A stretch of DNA of 64,000 bases from Linepithema humile. Lineage: Eukaryota > Arthropoda > Insecta > Hymenoptera > Formicidae. Of this stretch, positions 27,354 through 37,202 are shown piece by piece. Made by a program: the position numbers and the translations under genes. Each line of letters starts with the position of its first letter. Position 1 is the stretch's first letter. Location: the NCBI RefSeq assembly GCF_040581485.1, contig NC_090131.1, forward strand, positions 22,518,532 to 22,582,531, written 5' to 3'. A model generated the notes under the pieces. The model did not search any database. It saw nothing but the letters and a program-made list of their open reading frames with translations, and was not told the DNA's origin.

Positions 27354-27716
27354 AAATTCCTGTACCTAAACATATATGCACACTATTCTTTCGCGCTTCT
27401 TCATGCGGCAGTGAGAAAATTTGATGGATGTTATAATATCTACGATTATGTAAACAAATATCAAAATAATATTCAACGTTGTTATATACGCATCGATAGA
27501 GTACATTTTATAAAAAGATATATCCGTTTGTTGAAAAACTCTATAAAAATATTAAAAACATTTTACGCTTCATGTATTGGTGCTCTCTGTGATTGCAAAG
27601 ACGAAATGGAGGCGAGAAAAATGATAAAAGCAATACTAACGTTGTCACAATCCAAAACAGAGAAATTAATAAATTTAAAAAAGGGAACAATATTTAAAAT
27701 CTATCATAACAGGTAA
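27354..27716 (+). pseudogene. Decayed DNA transposon protein, block after the catalytic core
   Basis: The open frame starts after a TAA at 27351. It reads YLNIYAHYSFALLHAAVRKF, continuing into DGCYNIYDYVNKYQNN, then RCYIRIDRVHFIKRY and a region with a cysteine pair (CIGALCDCKDEMEA). A 'Y-x-HYS-x-ALLHA' helix followed by an 'R-x-DR-x-HF-x-K' motif is what I expect just after the catalytic domain of MULE-type transposases. The block runs to a stop at 27714-27716, in phase with nothing downstream. It is part of the same broken gene. Confidence 0.6.
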
Positions 27717-27797
27717 GCATAACAATCTCACAATAATTCTCGAATATTACATATATTATATAACGTTTTTAAGTACCGTTTTAAAGAAATAGAAAAC

Positions 27798-28184
27798 ATG
27801 ATCACAGAAAGTGAACACTTGGATGATTTTACGGAGGACGTAACGCATCTTGCAGAAACGGCGACCAATTGGAAAGAATGGCTTAAAGTTGTTGAAAACA
27901 AAATAGAAAAAGAATTTGAAAGCGAAACCGATAGACCAAATGCCTATTATAATATTGAATTTGCTAAAATTAAAAAAAATGATATTTTACTGTTGCCATT
28001 ATGGACAACATTATTGGAGACCAAAATAAATTATGGAAGCATGAGAGGATCTACAGCAAGTTGTGAAGAAGAAATAAATAAAATAAAAAATACAGTTTTT
28101 AAAGATATAAAAAATAAAACTATAAGAGTGGACACTCTTTTGTTCAAAGATATATCGAACATCTATTCAGTGAAACGCTCTTAG
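27798..28184 (+). pseudogene. Decayed DNA transposon protein, SCEEE/RVD block
   Basis: A 128-codon frame opens with ATG at 27798, which is probably internal. After an acidic region it has NWKEWLKVVENKIEKE, a segment ILLLPLWTTLLETKI, and then the block STASCEEEINKIKNTVFKD followed by IRVDTLLFKDI. A 'S-x-A-x-C/V-E-x-E-x-K-x-x-K ... R-x-D-x-x-x-x-x-H/D' block sits between the transposase core and a C-terminal protease-like domain in the family I have in mind. The frame ends at a TAG at 28182-28184. The natural continuation is in another frame starting near 28175, so a small indel has broken the gene there. Confidence 0.6.
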
Positions 28185-28444
28185 CCGATGCTAGTTCAAT
28201 AGCCGAAGTAGACCAATATAAATTAGATGAACAGTTACCATTCTATTTGGAACATCGTATTTCTCAAAAACTGCAGTACAAGCAGCTTGTTGAAGTGGAT
28301 ATATTTAAACATTGTTCAAAAGTTCATCCAACGACGCATAAAATAGATAGAATTTCATACTCTCTATTAAATGCATGTCCACTTGACAGTTTAATACAAA
28401 CATTATTTGTAATTGAAACAGACAATGAGAACACAAAAAAAATG
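28175..28444 (+). pseudogene. Transposon protein, cysteine box of a USP-like protease domain (frameshifted)
   Basis: After the frameshift near 28175 the reading continues as TLLADASSIAEVDQYKLDEQ, through ISQKLQYKQLVEVDIF, to ISYSLLNACPLDSLIQTLF with the cysteine codon at 28376-28378. 'N-x-C-x-x-D/N-S-x-x-Q-x-L' is the form of the catalytic Cys box of ubiquitin-specific-protease folds (peptidase C19-like). The segment ends at AAAATG directly before a good splice donor, GTAAGT. Together with a matching His box at 29422-29472 this suggests the transposon encoded its own protease domain. No enzymatic activity can be expected from this broken copy. Confidence 0.55.
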
Positions 28445-28508
28445 GTAAGTAAATAATTTTAACAGAATAAAAGTATAAAAGAGCTTCTAAAATCTTCTTT
28501 TTTTGTAG
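28445..28508 (+). other. Short intron inside the transposon remnant
   Basis: The segment is bounded by GTAAGT at 28445 and TTTTTTTGTAG ending at 28508, a 64-base AT-rich stretch with a pyrimidine tract. Coding-like sequence of the same protein is found on both sides. The size and signals are typical of short insect introns. Confidence 0.6.
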
Positions 28509-28758
28509 ATAACTGCAATTTAAGGTAATGAGTTTTTTGATGTTATAAAATATCTTTTCCTACGTGGCATTACCAACGAAGCTTATAAATGCAGAATGAA
28601 ACTTATGGCCAAACTAATAACCCAAAGAAACGTCGCTTATAATAAAAAATTGGAACAAATAGTTGAGTGTAGTGGTAGGGGAGATATTTTTGAAATTAAT
28701 TGGAAAGTTTTCATTTTTTGTATCTTGATTTTTATAAAAAGTGATGCAATCAAGTAAT
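28509..28758 (+). pseudogene. Transposon protein, exon after the intron
   Basis: After the acceptor the frame has one early TAA (28521-28523) and then stays open: NEFFDVIKYLFLRGITNEAY, MKLMAKLITQRNVAYNK, LEQIVECSGRGDIFEI. A 'F-x-x-x-I-x-x-x-L-x-x-G-I-T-x-x-x-Y-x-x-R' helix fits the spacer between Cys and His boxes in this transposon protein. The last 15 or so codons (from about 28711) overlap an inverted copy of the element's own 3' end, so the true coding part probably stops near 28700. Confidence 0.5.
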
Positions 28759-28762
28759 CAAG
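28711..28762 (+). repeat. Left arm of an inverted repeat within the transposon remnant
   Basis: This is an imperfect inverted match to 29500-29555. Both share GATGCAATCAAG or GATTGCATC and the flanking TTTTTATAAAAAG/CTTTTTACAAAAA type sequence. The right arm overlaps the 3' end of the transposon coding sequence. This could be a terminal repeat of the element or an inverted fragment inserted later. Confidence 0.55.
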
Positions 28763-29259
28763 CATCAATCTGATATACTATTTATTAATAAAATGCAATT
28801 AAGAAAAGTTAATATTCATATAAATGAAATGGAAGAAGCATTTCCACAAATGCGGAAATATCATTAAATGAACATAAACTCCCCTAACTTCAATGTATAT
28901 AAATAAATATAAAAATCTTATAAAAAATACTAAATTATAATAAAAACTTATTAAAACCTTTTTATTAATAACTATAATAAAATTTATAAAAACTAACATA
29001 AAAATAAATTTTATTATAATAATAAAAAAAAATTAACAATAAATAGTCTAATTAAAACTTTCTTATATCAAAAGAATAATATAACTCATTACCAGAATAT
29101 TGAATAACTAAAACTAATAAAGTAATATCTGCAACGAGACCAAAATCAGAGAATTTTGGAAAATAATTAAGTAAAAAAAATAAAGAGTATCATAAAATAA
29201 CATTTATTATTATTATTATTAATTATTATTGATTAATTGATTTTTTAATTATCAATTAT
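28759..29259 (+). other. AT-rich interruption inside the transposon remnant
   Basis: Very AT-rich sequence between two coding blocks. A short frame at 28794-28864 (MQLRKVNIHINEMEEAFPQM and on) may be a further relic, or chance. The rest, with repeated AATAA and TTATTA runs, holds no readable protein and could be an intron or an insertion. Confidence 0.4.
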
Positions 29260-29535
29260 TATTTTTGTAATGTTACAAATGATTCAGTAATAATAGAATG
29301 TTTGACTTCCAAAAAATATATGATACAAGAAATACCGAAATATTTAACAATTAAAGAAAATAAAAAAAGGAAATTATAAGATGGCATTATAAGATATTTA
29401 GGTACAGTGGGCAAAAGTAGTGGCCATTATACAATATGTCAGTGACCCAATGGAAATTGGAAAAAATTTGATGGATTCACTAAAAAGAAAAGTATCCAAA
29501 TTGCTTGATTGCATCGCTTTTTACAAAAATTAAGA
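29260..29535 (+). pseudogene. Transposon protein, histidine box of the USP-like protease domain (broken)
   Basis: In one frame, with TAA at 29377, TGA at 29443 and TGA at 29506, this reads YFCNVTNDSVIIECLTSK, then IQEIPKYLTI, DGIIRYLGTVGKSSGHYTIC, and PNGNWKKFDGF. 'Y-x-L-x-G-I-I-x-Y-x-G ... GHYT-x-x-C ... G-x-W-x-x-F-D' is the His-box layout of ubiquitin-specific-protease-like folds, with the catalytic His candidate at codon 29425-29427. The stops show the copy is dead, but the conserved spacing is hard to get by chance and complements the Cys box at 28376. Confidence 0.55.
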
Positions 29536-29553
29536 TACTTCAAAAAATAAATA

Positions 29554-29555
<2 letters not shown>
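29500..29555 (-). repeat. Right arm of the inverted repeat within the transposon remnant
   Basis: Partner of 28711-28762, shared over roughly 45 bases with several mismatches and small gaps. It ends just before the (TA)n tract. Confidence 0.55.

Positions 29556-29560
<5 letters not shown>

Positions 29561-29614
<54 letters not shown>
29561..29614. repeat. (TA)27 microsatellite
   Basis: Uninterrupted TA dinucleotides over 54 bases, immediately after the transposon remnant. A tract of this length can extrude as a hairpin and is likely to vary in length between individuals. Confidence 0.97.
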
Positions 29615-29615
<1 letters not shown>

Positions 29616-30305
29616 CACATCATATAATAATTTTAGAGAATTAAATTACATTATAATAAATAATTATTTTTAATTATATTACTAAAATGTCAGCTATAAA
29701 AGATTCAAGAAAATTTTAAAAACTAGAAGCTACCGGAAAAATGTGTTGCTGTGGACTATCAGCGATGTTCTTACTGTAAGTCGTCTCGCGCCTGAAATAG
29801 GAAATTCACAACTTGGTGAGCATATGCGACGTTGAGAAATTGGTCGCATAGGTTACGGGCATAAAACGCGAAACAATGTCCGTACCTGCAATGGTAGCCG
29901 ATTCAACGCTTTAGTACCACATCGTAAAAGATATTGATATTCCTTACCGGTAAGGGCGGATATACATGTAATGGGTGAAAGTGTCGAGGTAAGTGTGCAA
30001 CCGTGCCAAGAAGAGGTGATTTCGTTCTGTTCCACATCGTAGCAAACAGGAATAACACTCTATCTCTGCGGACGAAATTGATACCGTTCTTTCGTGTCCG
30101 CGCTCTTTCTGATGCCGATTTTAGCCGTACTTTGTGCGTATTACAAAATCGATATGGCAGAAGCAGTTGTTTCATATATATTGGTATATTACATAAAGAA
30201 AACTGTTTACGATGGTTTCGTTGAATCACATAACCTATATTAATATTACAGAACAAGAGTAACCGTCCTCTGACGCAGAGATAAAAATAAAATATTTTAT
30301 ATTCG
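29615..30305. other. No recognised gene
   Basis: A moderate-GC block at 29735-30130 with open frames on both strands, none with a known motif. Confidence 0.45.
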
Positions 30306-30418
30306 TATACAGGGTGTCTCATTTTAATTTATCTCTCAAAAAACTTTTTCATTTTTTTCTACAATCAAAAATAAAAAAAATTTTTTGAGGGGTAAATTAA
30401 AATGGGACACTCTGTATA
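30306..30418. mobile_element. Short MITE with TACAGGGTGTC-type ends and TA flanks
   Basis: Left end TACAGGGTGTCTCATTTTAA and right end TTAAAATGGGACACTCTGTA are near-perfect inverted repeats of about 37 bases, meeting in an A/T-rich loop. TA dinucleotides flank both ends, consistent with Tc1/mariner-type target duplication. It is 113 bases long and non-coding. Confidence 0.85.
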
Positions 30419-33400
30419 TAACGTTTCTTCCCTCCCACTTTCAAGTTGTCAAATGATATTGGTTATTGATAATCTCGTTTTAAAATAATGTGACTTCGTA
30501 AATAAGCATGTGTTTTTAACAATATATGAATATATTAATAAATATTAGAATTTTATTTTTTTCACGGCAATGTAATTTGCGTTGCGTATGAATGCCATCA
30601 TTTCTTTGAAAAAAAATATTTGTTTTTTACAAAAACAATTATTCTTATAAAATTTAATTTATGTGACTATGTAACTGAAGAATCATATGCTGCGCCGTGA
30701 AATGTAATCACGATTCTCATATTCCATTAAAACAGACATTTCCAGCAGATATGACGGCGCGTATACGTATTTTCTGGTTTAATTTGAAATATGCATTTAA
30801 CGGTGAAATGTCTTCGGGCGCGCGAAGAAAGAGTCCTTCGTCGTCATCTCGCGGAGATGTAAGTTATTTCATCTTCTCTCGGCGAAAACCGTAAAGGGAC
30901 GGATTTCTATTGGAGCGGGACGCAAAGGAGAACAACGTATTTATGTTCGTGCAGCGGATGTCCCGCTTTACACTCCTATCTTTTTTTTCTACAATTGTAT
31001 TTTCCGCGAAATCAAATCCATCTCAGAAACGTACATTCCTTCGACCACAGAAAAATACATTCGTAAGATGAGTGTGTAACTATTCGTATAAAATAATATT
31101 CTAAAGGAAGATCTTTAACGTTTGTTAAGTGATTTCTGATCATTTGAGACATTATCTTGTTTTTGCGCACTTTTTTTACGGTATCAAATAGAGACGTTTT
31201 TTCGCTGAGTTTGTAGCGAAAAAGTAAACGGCAACGACCTGGCTGCGTTTTAACATTAATACGGGTTGTCAGCCAGTATCTTCTGTAAATCGTTTGTCTT
31301 AGATTTACTCGTGACGTTCGGAGATTTGCTGGTGACGCCCTTACCAGCTGCACTACCTCGACAGTACGATTAATTCGAGAATTCCAATCGACTGTTCTCC
31401 GTAATGCTTAATGGCGCGTATACAAGAGAAATCTGCCTTTTTTGGTTTTTAACGCTACCCGAACGTGCTTTTACCAGATATGTAAAATTTGAAAAAACTA
31501 AATTCTTTTTGGAATGTAAAATTGCTTCGTGTATTAATATATTCCAGTATCTATCGTTTATTCTGATATTCTACCGTTCTGTGATTTTATGTGTAATGGT
31601 TTTTCAAAATACAATACCTATTTTCGTTAATCTTTACACAGAACTGCGAATATAGTCCACAATTCTTAAAACACAAAGTTAAAATTACACATTATACATT
31701 CGCTTCTGTTATCTCTTTTCAACACTCAAAACTAGCAAAGCTTTTAACACGATAATTGTTTAAATAACAATTTTAAATTTATCAATGTTTCCTTAAAGTG
31801 ACAATAATAAAACACATCATTCTTATGAATAGATAATTATATTAGAAAATTTCTTTTCAAAGTTTCGACAAAATCGATATATTTGTCATTGTGCGATTCA
31901 GTACGTTAATTTTACAAAGGTAGTTTACCACGCACAGCTCAAATTCGTTTAGAAAGCTGCAGTACGTGCAAGCCTCCGGCCTTTAGGCGGAGATCAAGAT
32001 TTGTCGTTGCTTACACCGGAGGTTGATCTACATCGCGGTTGTAACGCGATCCGCTGCCGGAGCCGCCCTCGAATTACTTTGCCGCAGATTTATCCCCGAT
32101 TCACCGGAGATTCACTCCAATCACGCATCGCCACACAGACCTGGCCGTAGAGCTACGCCATAGTATTGCGGGTGGTTTACGATCGTTCCTCGCAGATTTA
32201 GCCCGCTCGAGCTGGCCGGCAATGGCAGTCCAACCATTAATTTACGAGCTGCGTGCCGCCCGCGCGAACCAGCCGTTCCCCGCGCAACGATTGTTCGACT
32301 AACGATCATGGACGATGGAGGTGAGATTCTTCGGACCGTCGGAAACGTTGTTAACGTGTTTTCTTACGTTCGCGCTTCGGGGTAAAATTGAAGAATCGCA
32401 ACAGCCAAAAAAGAAAGCGCGGTTGCTTAACGCTTCCTCGTACAACGCGTTTTTTTGGGAAATAAAGAAAATAGTATTTTTTTATAAGAGGGACTCATTT
32501 GTTTCATACGTGAGATACTTGTTTAGATAAGCATTGCTTTTTTGAAAAGTATTTTTCTATTTCGATTATAAATCCATGGAATTTAAAGGACACGCTAAAA
32601 CGCTTGATCATGGAGGTAACAATAAGATTAACCAAATTTTGAAATTTCGAAATCGTTTTGTACGCGGCGCATTTTAATACTCGCAGTTTAAGCTCGATTA
32701 TAGGCTCTGTCTTAAATGCGTTCTTAAGCCTTTTAATAGGCTGGCCGTCAGTAAAGCATTATCTCATAACGTGGAATTCATAATAGGGCAGTTTTTAAGT
32801 CGTCGAAAAAAATACGCTGTATCTAGTGTACACACTGTGTATATCAGGTATATCGAGAGCTGATGGCGCACTGTGTTATGAAATGGAATAATCGAACACC
32901 GATAATCTAATCCGCAACGGTTTCGTTCTCGAAGAACAAATCATAGTCCGACAGAAATTTCCGCCTTTGTTCCGAAAAATCCAACGTCATAGAGTTTGTT
33001 AATTGACGAACGAGAGTTGAACGAGTTTTCTCGTCCAATGTTGCACGGCCGCCGTGTGCGTGGGCCGCGTAACGTCGAATTCGCCTGGCAAATTTGATTA
33101 CCGGTGTTTTGTAAATCGGGGGTAGACGAAAAAAGTCGTGGATTATTCGTGATATACGTTGAACAAGGCACGCGGAAGCCAATATGCAGTTGAAGTTGTC
33201 TGATACATACCAAACCTATCGCACTTTCGCATGCATGTACGGATTTCCAGCCGAGGAAATTCGGTTCGGTCGAACTACGTCGGAATGAATTACGAAACTT
33301 TTTCGACATGAAATCTGTCGTTGGCCGGCATCGCGACAGAAAATATTTCCCGGTACAAAAGATTAATTCCCGGTGGCACTCGTCACTTTTTGCCGTGTTA

Positions 33401-33580
33401 CCCGCTGTGTTTTGCTCGTTCATTAAATTAAACGCGCGAGAATCATGTTTAATTCTTGATGTCGCCGCTGCCGCCGCGATGTATGCATGCAGTACACGCT
33501 TTTTCTTCCGTGAACGCACGCGTGCATTCCTGACCGCGTTGTTGTCCGATTCACGCCATTCCAACCTATTCTCTGCTCAT
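30419..33580. other. Non-coding DNA with a GC-richer block at 31960-32340
   Basis: AT-rich until 31900. The block at 31960-32340 and the part from 32880 on are CpG-rich and hold overlapping frames on the minus strand without recognisable domains. Confidence 0.4.
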
Positions 33581-33596
33581 CCCCCCCCCCCCCCCC
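33581..33596. repeat. Poly-C tract (C16)
   Basis: Sixteen consecutive C residues followed by TCCT. An unusual homopolymer in this AT-rich setting. Confidence 0.97.
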
Positions 33597-33873
33597 TCCT
33601 TAACATTACTCTCAATGATTCTCGCATCTCCGAGTTGCACAAAGCGTCCTCTAATTCCCGCGTTACGCCGGCCGCGGCCGCCGTAGATCTTTTTCACGAA
33701 TTTTACGTTACGGGGAAGGAGAGAAAAGGGAAGAACGACCGCCCATGTCGCTCGTGATAAAACTCTCGCTTGGTCGGACCCAGCAACCGCGCGCCGGACA
33801 TGCGAGAGCATTTTAATCGCGTTATTTCATTTTCACTTTTTCTCGCGCTCGCGCCCACGCATTCATGCGCCGA

Positions 33874-33875
<2 letters not shown>

Positions 33876-33944
<69 letters not shown>

Positions 33945-33977
33945 CTCTTTCTCTCTCTTTCTCGCTCTCCCTCTCTC
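33876..33977. repeat. (CT)n microsatellite
   Basis: About 63 bases of pure CT then 39 bases of imperfect CT/CTTT. It lies inside a CpG-rich block (33300-34110) and accounts for long Ser-Leu or Arg-Glu open frames over it. Confidence 0.96.
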
Positions 33978-36170
33978 GTAATTCAGACGTTTGGCGTGTG
34001 CTTTCGTGTAGATACGCGCGTGTACGTGCCGGTGAAAAGTTTATCGTAGAGAGCGTGACGATTAAAGCGTCGGAAGTTTTGCAACGGGCGTGGGATGCAG
34101 AAGTGACCACTGCTGGAAAGGGGATATATCTCGAAAAATCGATGCTGTAACACTTTTTTTCGTCTGTAACTACATTTTGCGCGCAGAAATTATATCACAA
34201 AAAAAAACGTAAAAAATAAAACTCGACACCAATATCGATTTCAGATTGTTAATATTAGTTTTTAATTTCAAAAGACAAAATATTTGCTTTAAAAAAAATG
34301 CAATTTATTTAACGCGATAGTGTATTTTGTTGATTATGTGGGTTACTGTACCAAAATGAGCTGGTTAATAGGCCAATTTGGCACACTTTTAACAATTTCA
34401 AATGTGTTTGCGAAAGAACAGTTTCTAATTCAAGACTAATCATTCCATAAAAATACTTATTTTCTCAAGTAGACTCAATTTCTCCAATGACTATGCAATC
34501 ACGGACTGAATGGGGCGGCTCTAAAGCGGAAAAATAAGTCGACAGTTTAATGATCATAGACGCTTTATTTAAAAAATACGAGAACCATTTTGCGATGTAC
34601 GTGAAAACCAGAGAGAAACTAAACTACCCGGCAAAGATCTCATGAATGTCAAGAAAATGTGATATCGGGCCAACATAAATGTTTGTGATATATGTAACGC
34701 CGCTTTTTCTTGACCGTAGTGTTTCAACGTAAACTGGGAAACATCTCGAGTAGAAATTGATTAAAACTAAATAATATTTTTTATAAAATTATTTATATAA
34801 TTACTTTGAAGCAGAGTTTAATTTAATTTTATACAAATGCAATGAAATTTTTATGAACAAAAATTTTATGTGTAATATAGAAATTGATAAAAAAAATGCA
34901 CGATGTACTCATAAAGAATAATTGCAATTAAGAAAATTATTTGTTTTTGACGAATATTCGTTATTTAACTGGATTGCAATATGCCGAACGATTCAAGTAG
35001 CGACACTCGAATGCTATCGATGCATACACTCGTAAGATGTGGTATACTACACAAGTGCGCGTTCAAATTTATTGAAGCTTTGTTGGCTTGGTAGAATGGT
35101 GCATGGTATCACACGCTCGTTTTTTTATTCACGCTGCGGAGCAAAGGGACGCGTTTCTCTATGTGTAATACAGCACGACACTTTTCAGTTCTGAAAAAAT
35201 AATGCCTTTATTACACAAGAGACGAGCGACATTTGTAATCGATTGGCTGTGCAAAGCGGAAACGGTCATGAAATGTGTATGCTGCGAGAATTGTTCCCGA
35301 ATTAGAATATTAATATGTAAAACGCTTGTAGCACTTGTGTTATTATTTTTCTTATTTTATCTTTGTATCTATATTTTATAATATACTCAATATATTTATA
35401 ATATATTGAAAAAATATTAAATATTAAAATCTTATTTTCTCAAAATGCTGTAACGTTTTTTTCGAGTAAACTCTTTAATTATAAATGGTGCAAAACACAT
35501 ATAAGTAAAAATTATTGCAGAGATTATAATTAAATATGTGCAAAGAATTAAAAAGATTATCCTGATACGGTAAAACGGTAATATCTCTTTTGAATCAATA
35601 AAGATTAAGCCGTTTTAATTCGGTCTCATTGCTCGCATAGTACACCAGATTGACAAAATTAAGGTTCAAGTACTTTTTTCACCCATCCTACGTGATCCAT
35701 ATCGCTCCCCTCTTGACTCTAATGGAACTCGTTGGACTGCCCGGAAATACAAATTGCCCTCTGATTGTTAAATATAATCCCAGCGATTTGTTAATCAGTC
35801 GAAGACTATTCAAGTGCAGCGCGGCAACTCCTCTTAATAGTATTCTGATCTTTGATCTCGCAGTTTGTCAACTAAGCGGTATTTGTCTGCATCGTGGCGT
35901 GATTTTGCAGGACGATAAACAGTTTGATGTTGGTTCGTTTTCGTAAACGCACGTCTAATCAAAGTGCGTGTCCGCTCGACTCGACATCGGCGTGAATATT
36001 CGGAACCGATTATGGTGGTTAGCTTAATTGCATCGACGCAATTTCTCGACTGGCTTGCGGGTTAGACTCGCCGGTTTTGGGGTTTGGCATTAACGCATGC
36101 TACTCGAAACGGGCCGACGCGGCGGTTGTCGATCCGTTCGATAATCAGCGTAATATATAAGCGGCACACA
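33978..36170. other. Non-coding DNA, nothing recognised
   Basis: AT-rich except the end of the GC island (to about 34110) and 35900-36130. Open frames are short. Confidence 0.5.
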
Positions 36171-36211
36171 GCGCGCGCGCGCGCGCGCACACACACACAC
36201 ATACATACATA
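36171..36211. repeat. Compound (GC)n(AC)n(ATAC)n microsatellite
   Basis: GC repeats (36171-36188) run directly into AC repeats (to about 36201) and then ATAC repeats. Alternating purine-pyrimidine over 40 bases is a strong Z-DNA former. Confidence 0.95.
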
Positions 36212-36639
36212 TTGATGCACGTTTGGTCGAGACGCGTACGAGAGCAGCTGGTTAAAAAACGTTTCGGACGACCGAACGATCGAACGTTCGTCTCTTTGAT
36301 AACTACTGATCTGAACGTAAGCGCTTTGGGATCTTCCGCATTCTGCGTTACCATCATTGTGCGAACTACAGATTAAAGCTTAACGGATATTTCAAGAGAG
36401 TATGTCTGTTTGAAGTAGTGAAAACGATCGAGGTTTTTCAGAACAATCTGCAGACAAAAGAAAAATCGGAAATTGCGCAATTGTCAACTTATTTTAATAA
36501 AAAGAAGTAAAAAAATGTGTCATAATACAAAGTGATATATTACTACGCACTTAAAATATAATTTCTTTTTGTATAATAAATCTGCAGCTGCTTTGCGGGT
36601 TAAACCAGTCTTTGAAAGAAAGAAATGTAGTAAATATGC

Positions 36640-37202
36640 ATTTTAGATTACACAGCACCAATTTTGTTGCGCTTTAGATATGCTGTAGGAGAGGTTGTCC
36701 TGAGTAATTCTCCGCAAAAATTAAGTGGCGGACGGCATTGGTTTAGGAGATATAACAAATTAAAGTTTCACAATAAAGATTGTGTACGCCATAATAATCG
36801 GTTATTATGTAATCAAAAATCTGTTTACAACTTTCACGCGTGAAATATGGAATACGTGGACGCGAAGCGGAGCCCACGTATTCCGTAAATATTTTTCACC
36901 AGAATGAGAAGTAAGGAAAAATAATGAACTGCGGGAAATAGGTAAAGCCGACTGTTGACAAAATATCTATGACTATATAGCTTTGTTTACATTCTTCAAC
37001 AGATTAGTACGACGTACACAAACTTCACTGTAATATCAGCTTATAACACCTAAAGTAGAGCATTAAAATTGTGAAACTTTTATTTGTTATATCTCTCAAA
37101 TCAATGCTGTCCGTTACCTAATTTTTGCGGGGAATTACTCAGAATAACTTCTCCTACAACATATCTAAAGCGCAACAAAATCGGTGCTGTGTAACCTAAA
37201 AT
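36640..37202. mobile_element. Terminal-inverted-repeat element of about 560 bp
   Basis: The left arm (about 36640-36778) and right arm (about 37066-37202) are inverted copies of about 85 percent identity by eye. Shared blocks are TTACACAGCACC, TTTTGTTGCGCTTTAGATAT, CGCAAAAATTA and AGATATAACAAAT. The right arm extends further inward in a form that the left arm has partly lost by deletion, with GTGTACGCC against GTGTACGTC marking the resumed match. There is no coding sequence inside. A separate hairpin lies in the middle. Confidence 0.85.
36840..36899. repeat. Hairpin nested in the 36.6-37.2 kb element
   Basis: GGAATACGTGG at 36849-36859 and CCACGTATTCC at 36874-36884 form a perfect 11-bp stem around a 14-base GC-rich loop. 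The stem is extended by GTGAAATAT outside on the left and AATATTTTTCAC on the right. Confidence 0.85.

Noticed and set aside
32941..33564. 207-codon open frame on the minus strand
   Set aside because: GC-driven, with opposing frames open over the same bases and no motif.
33703..34150. Arg-Glu-rich and Ser-Leu-rich frames
   Set aside because: They are translations of the (CT)n microsatellite.
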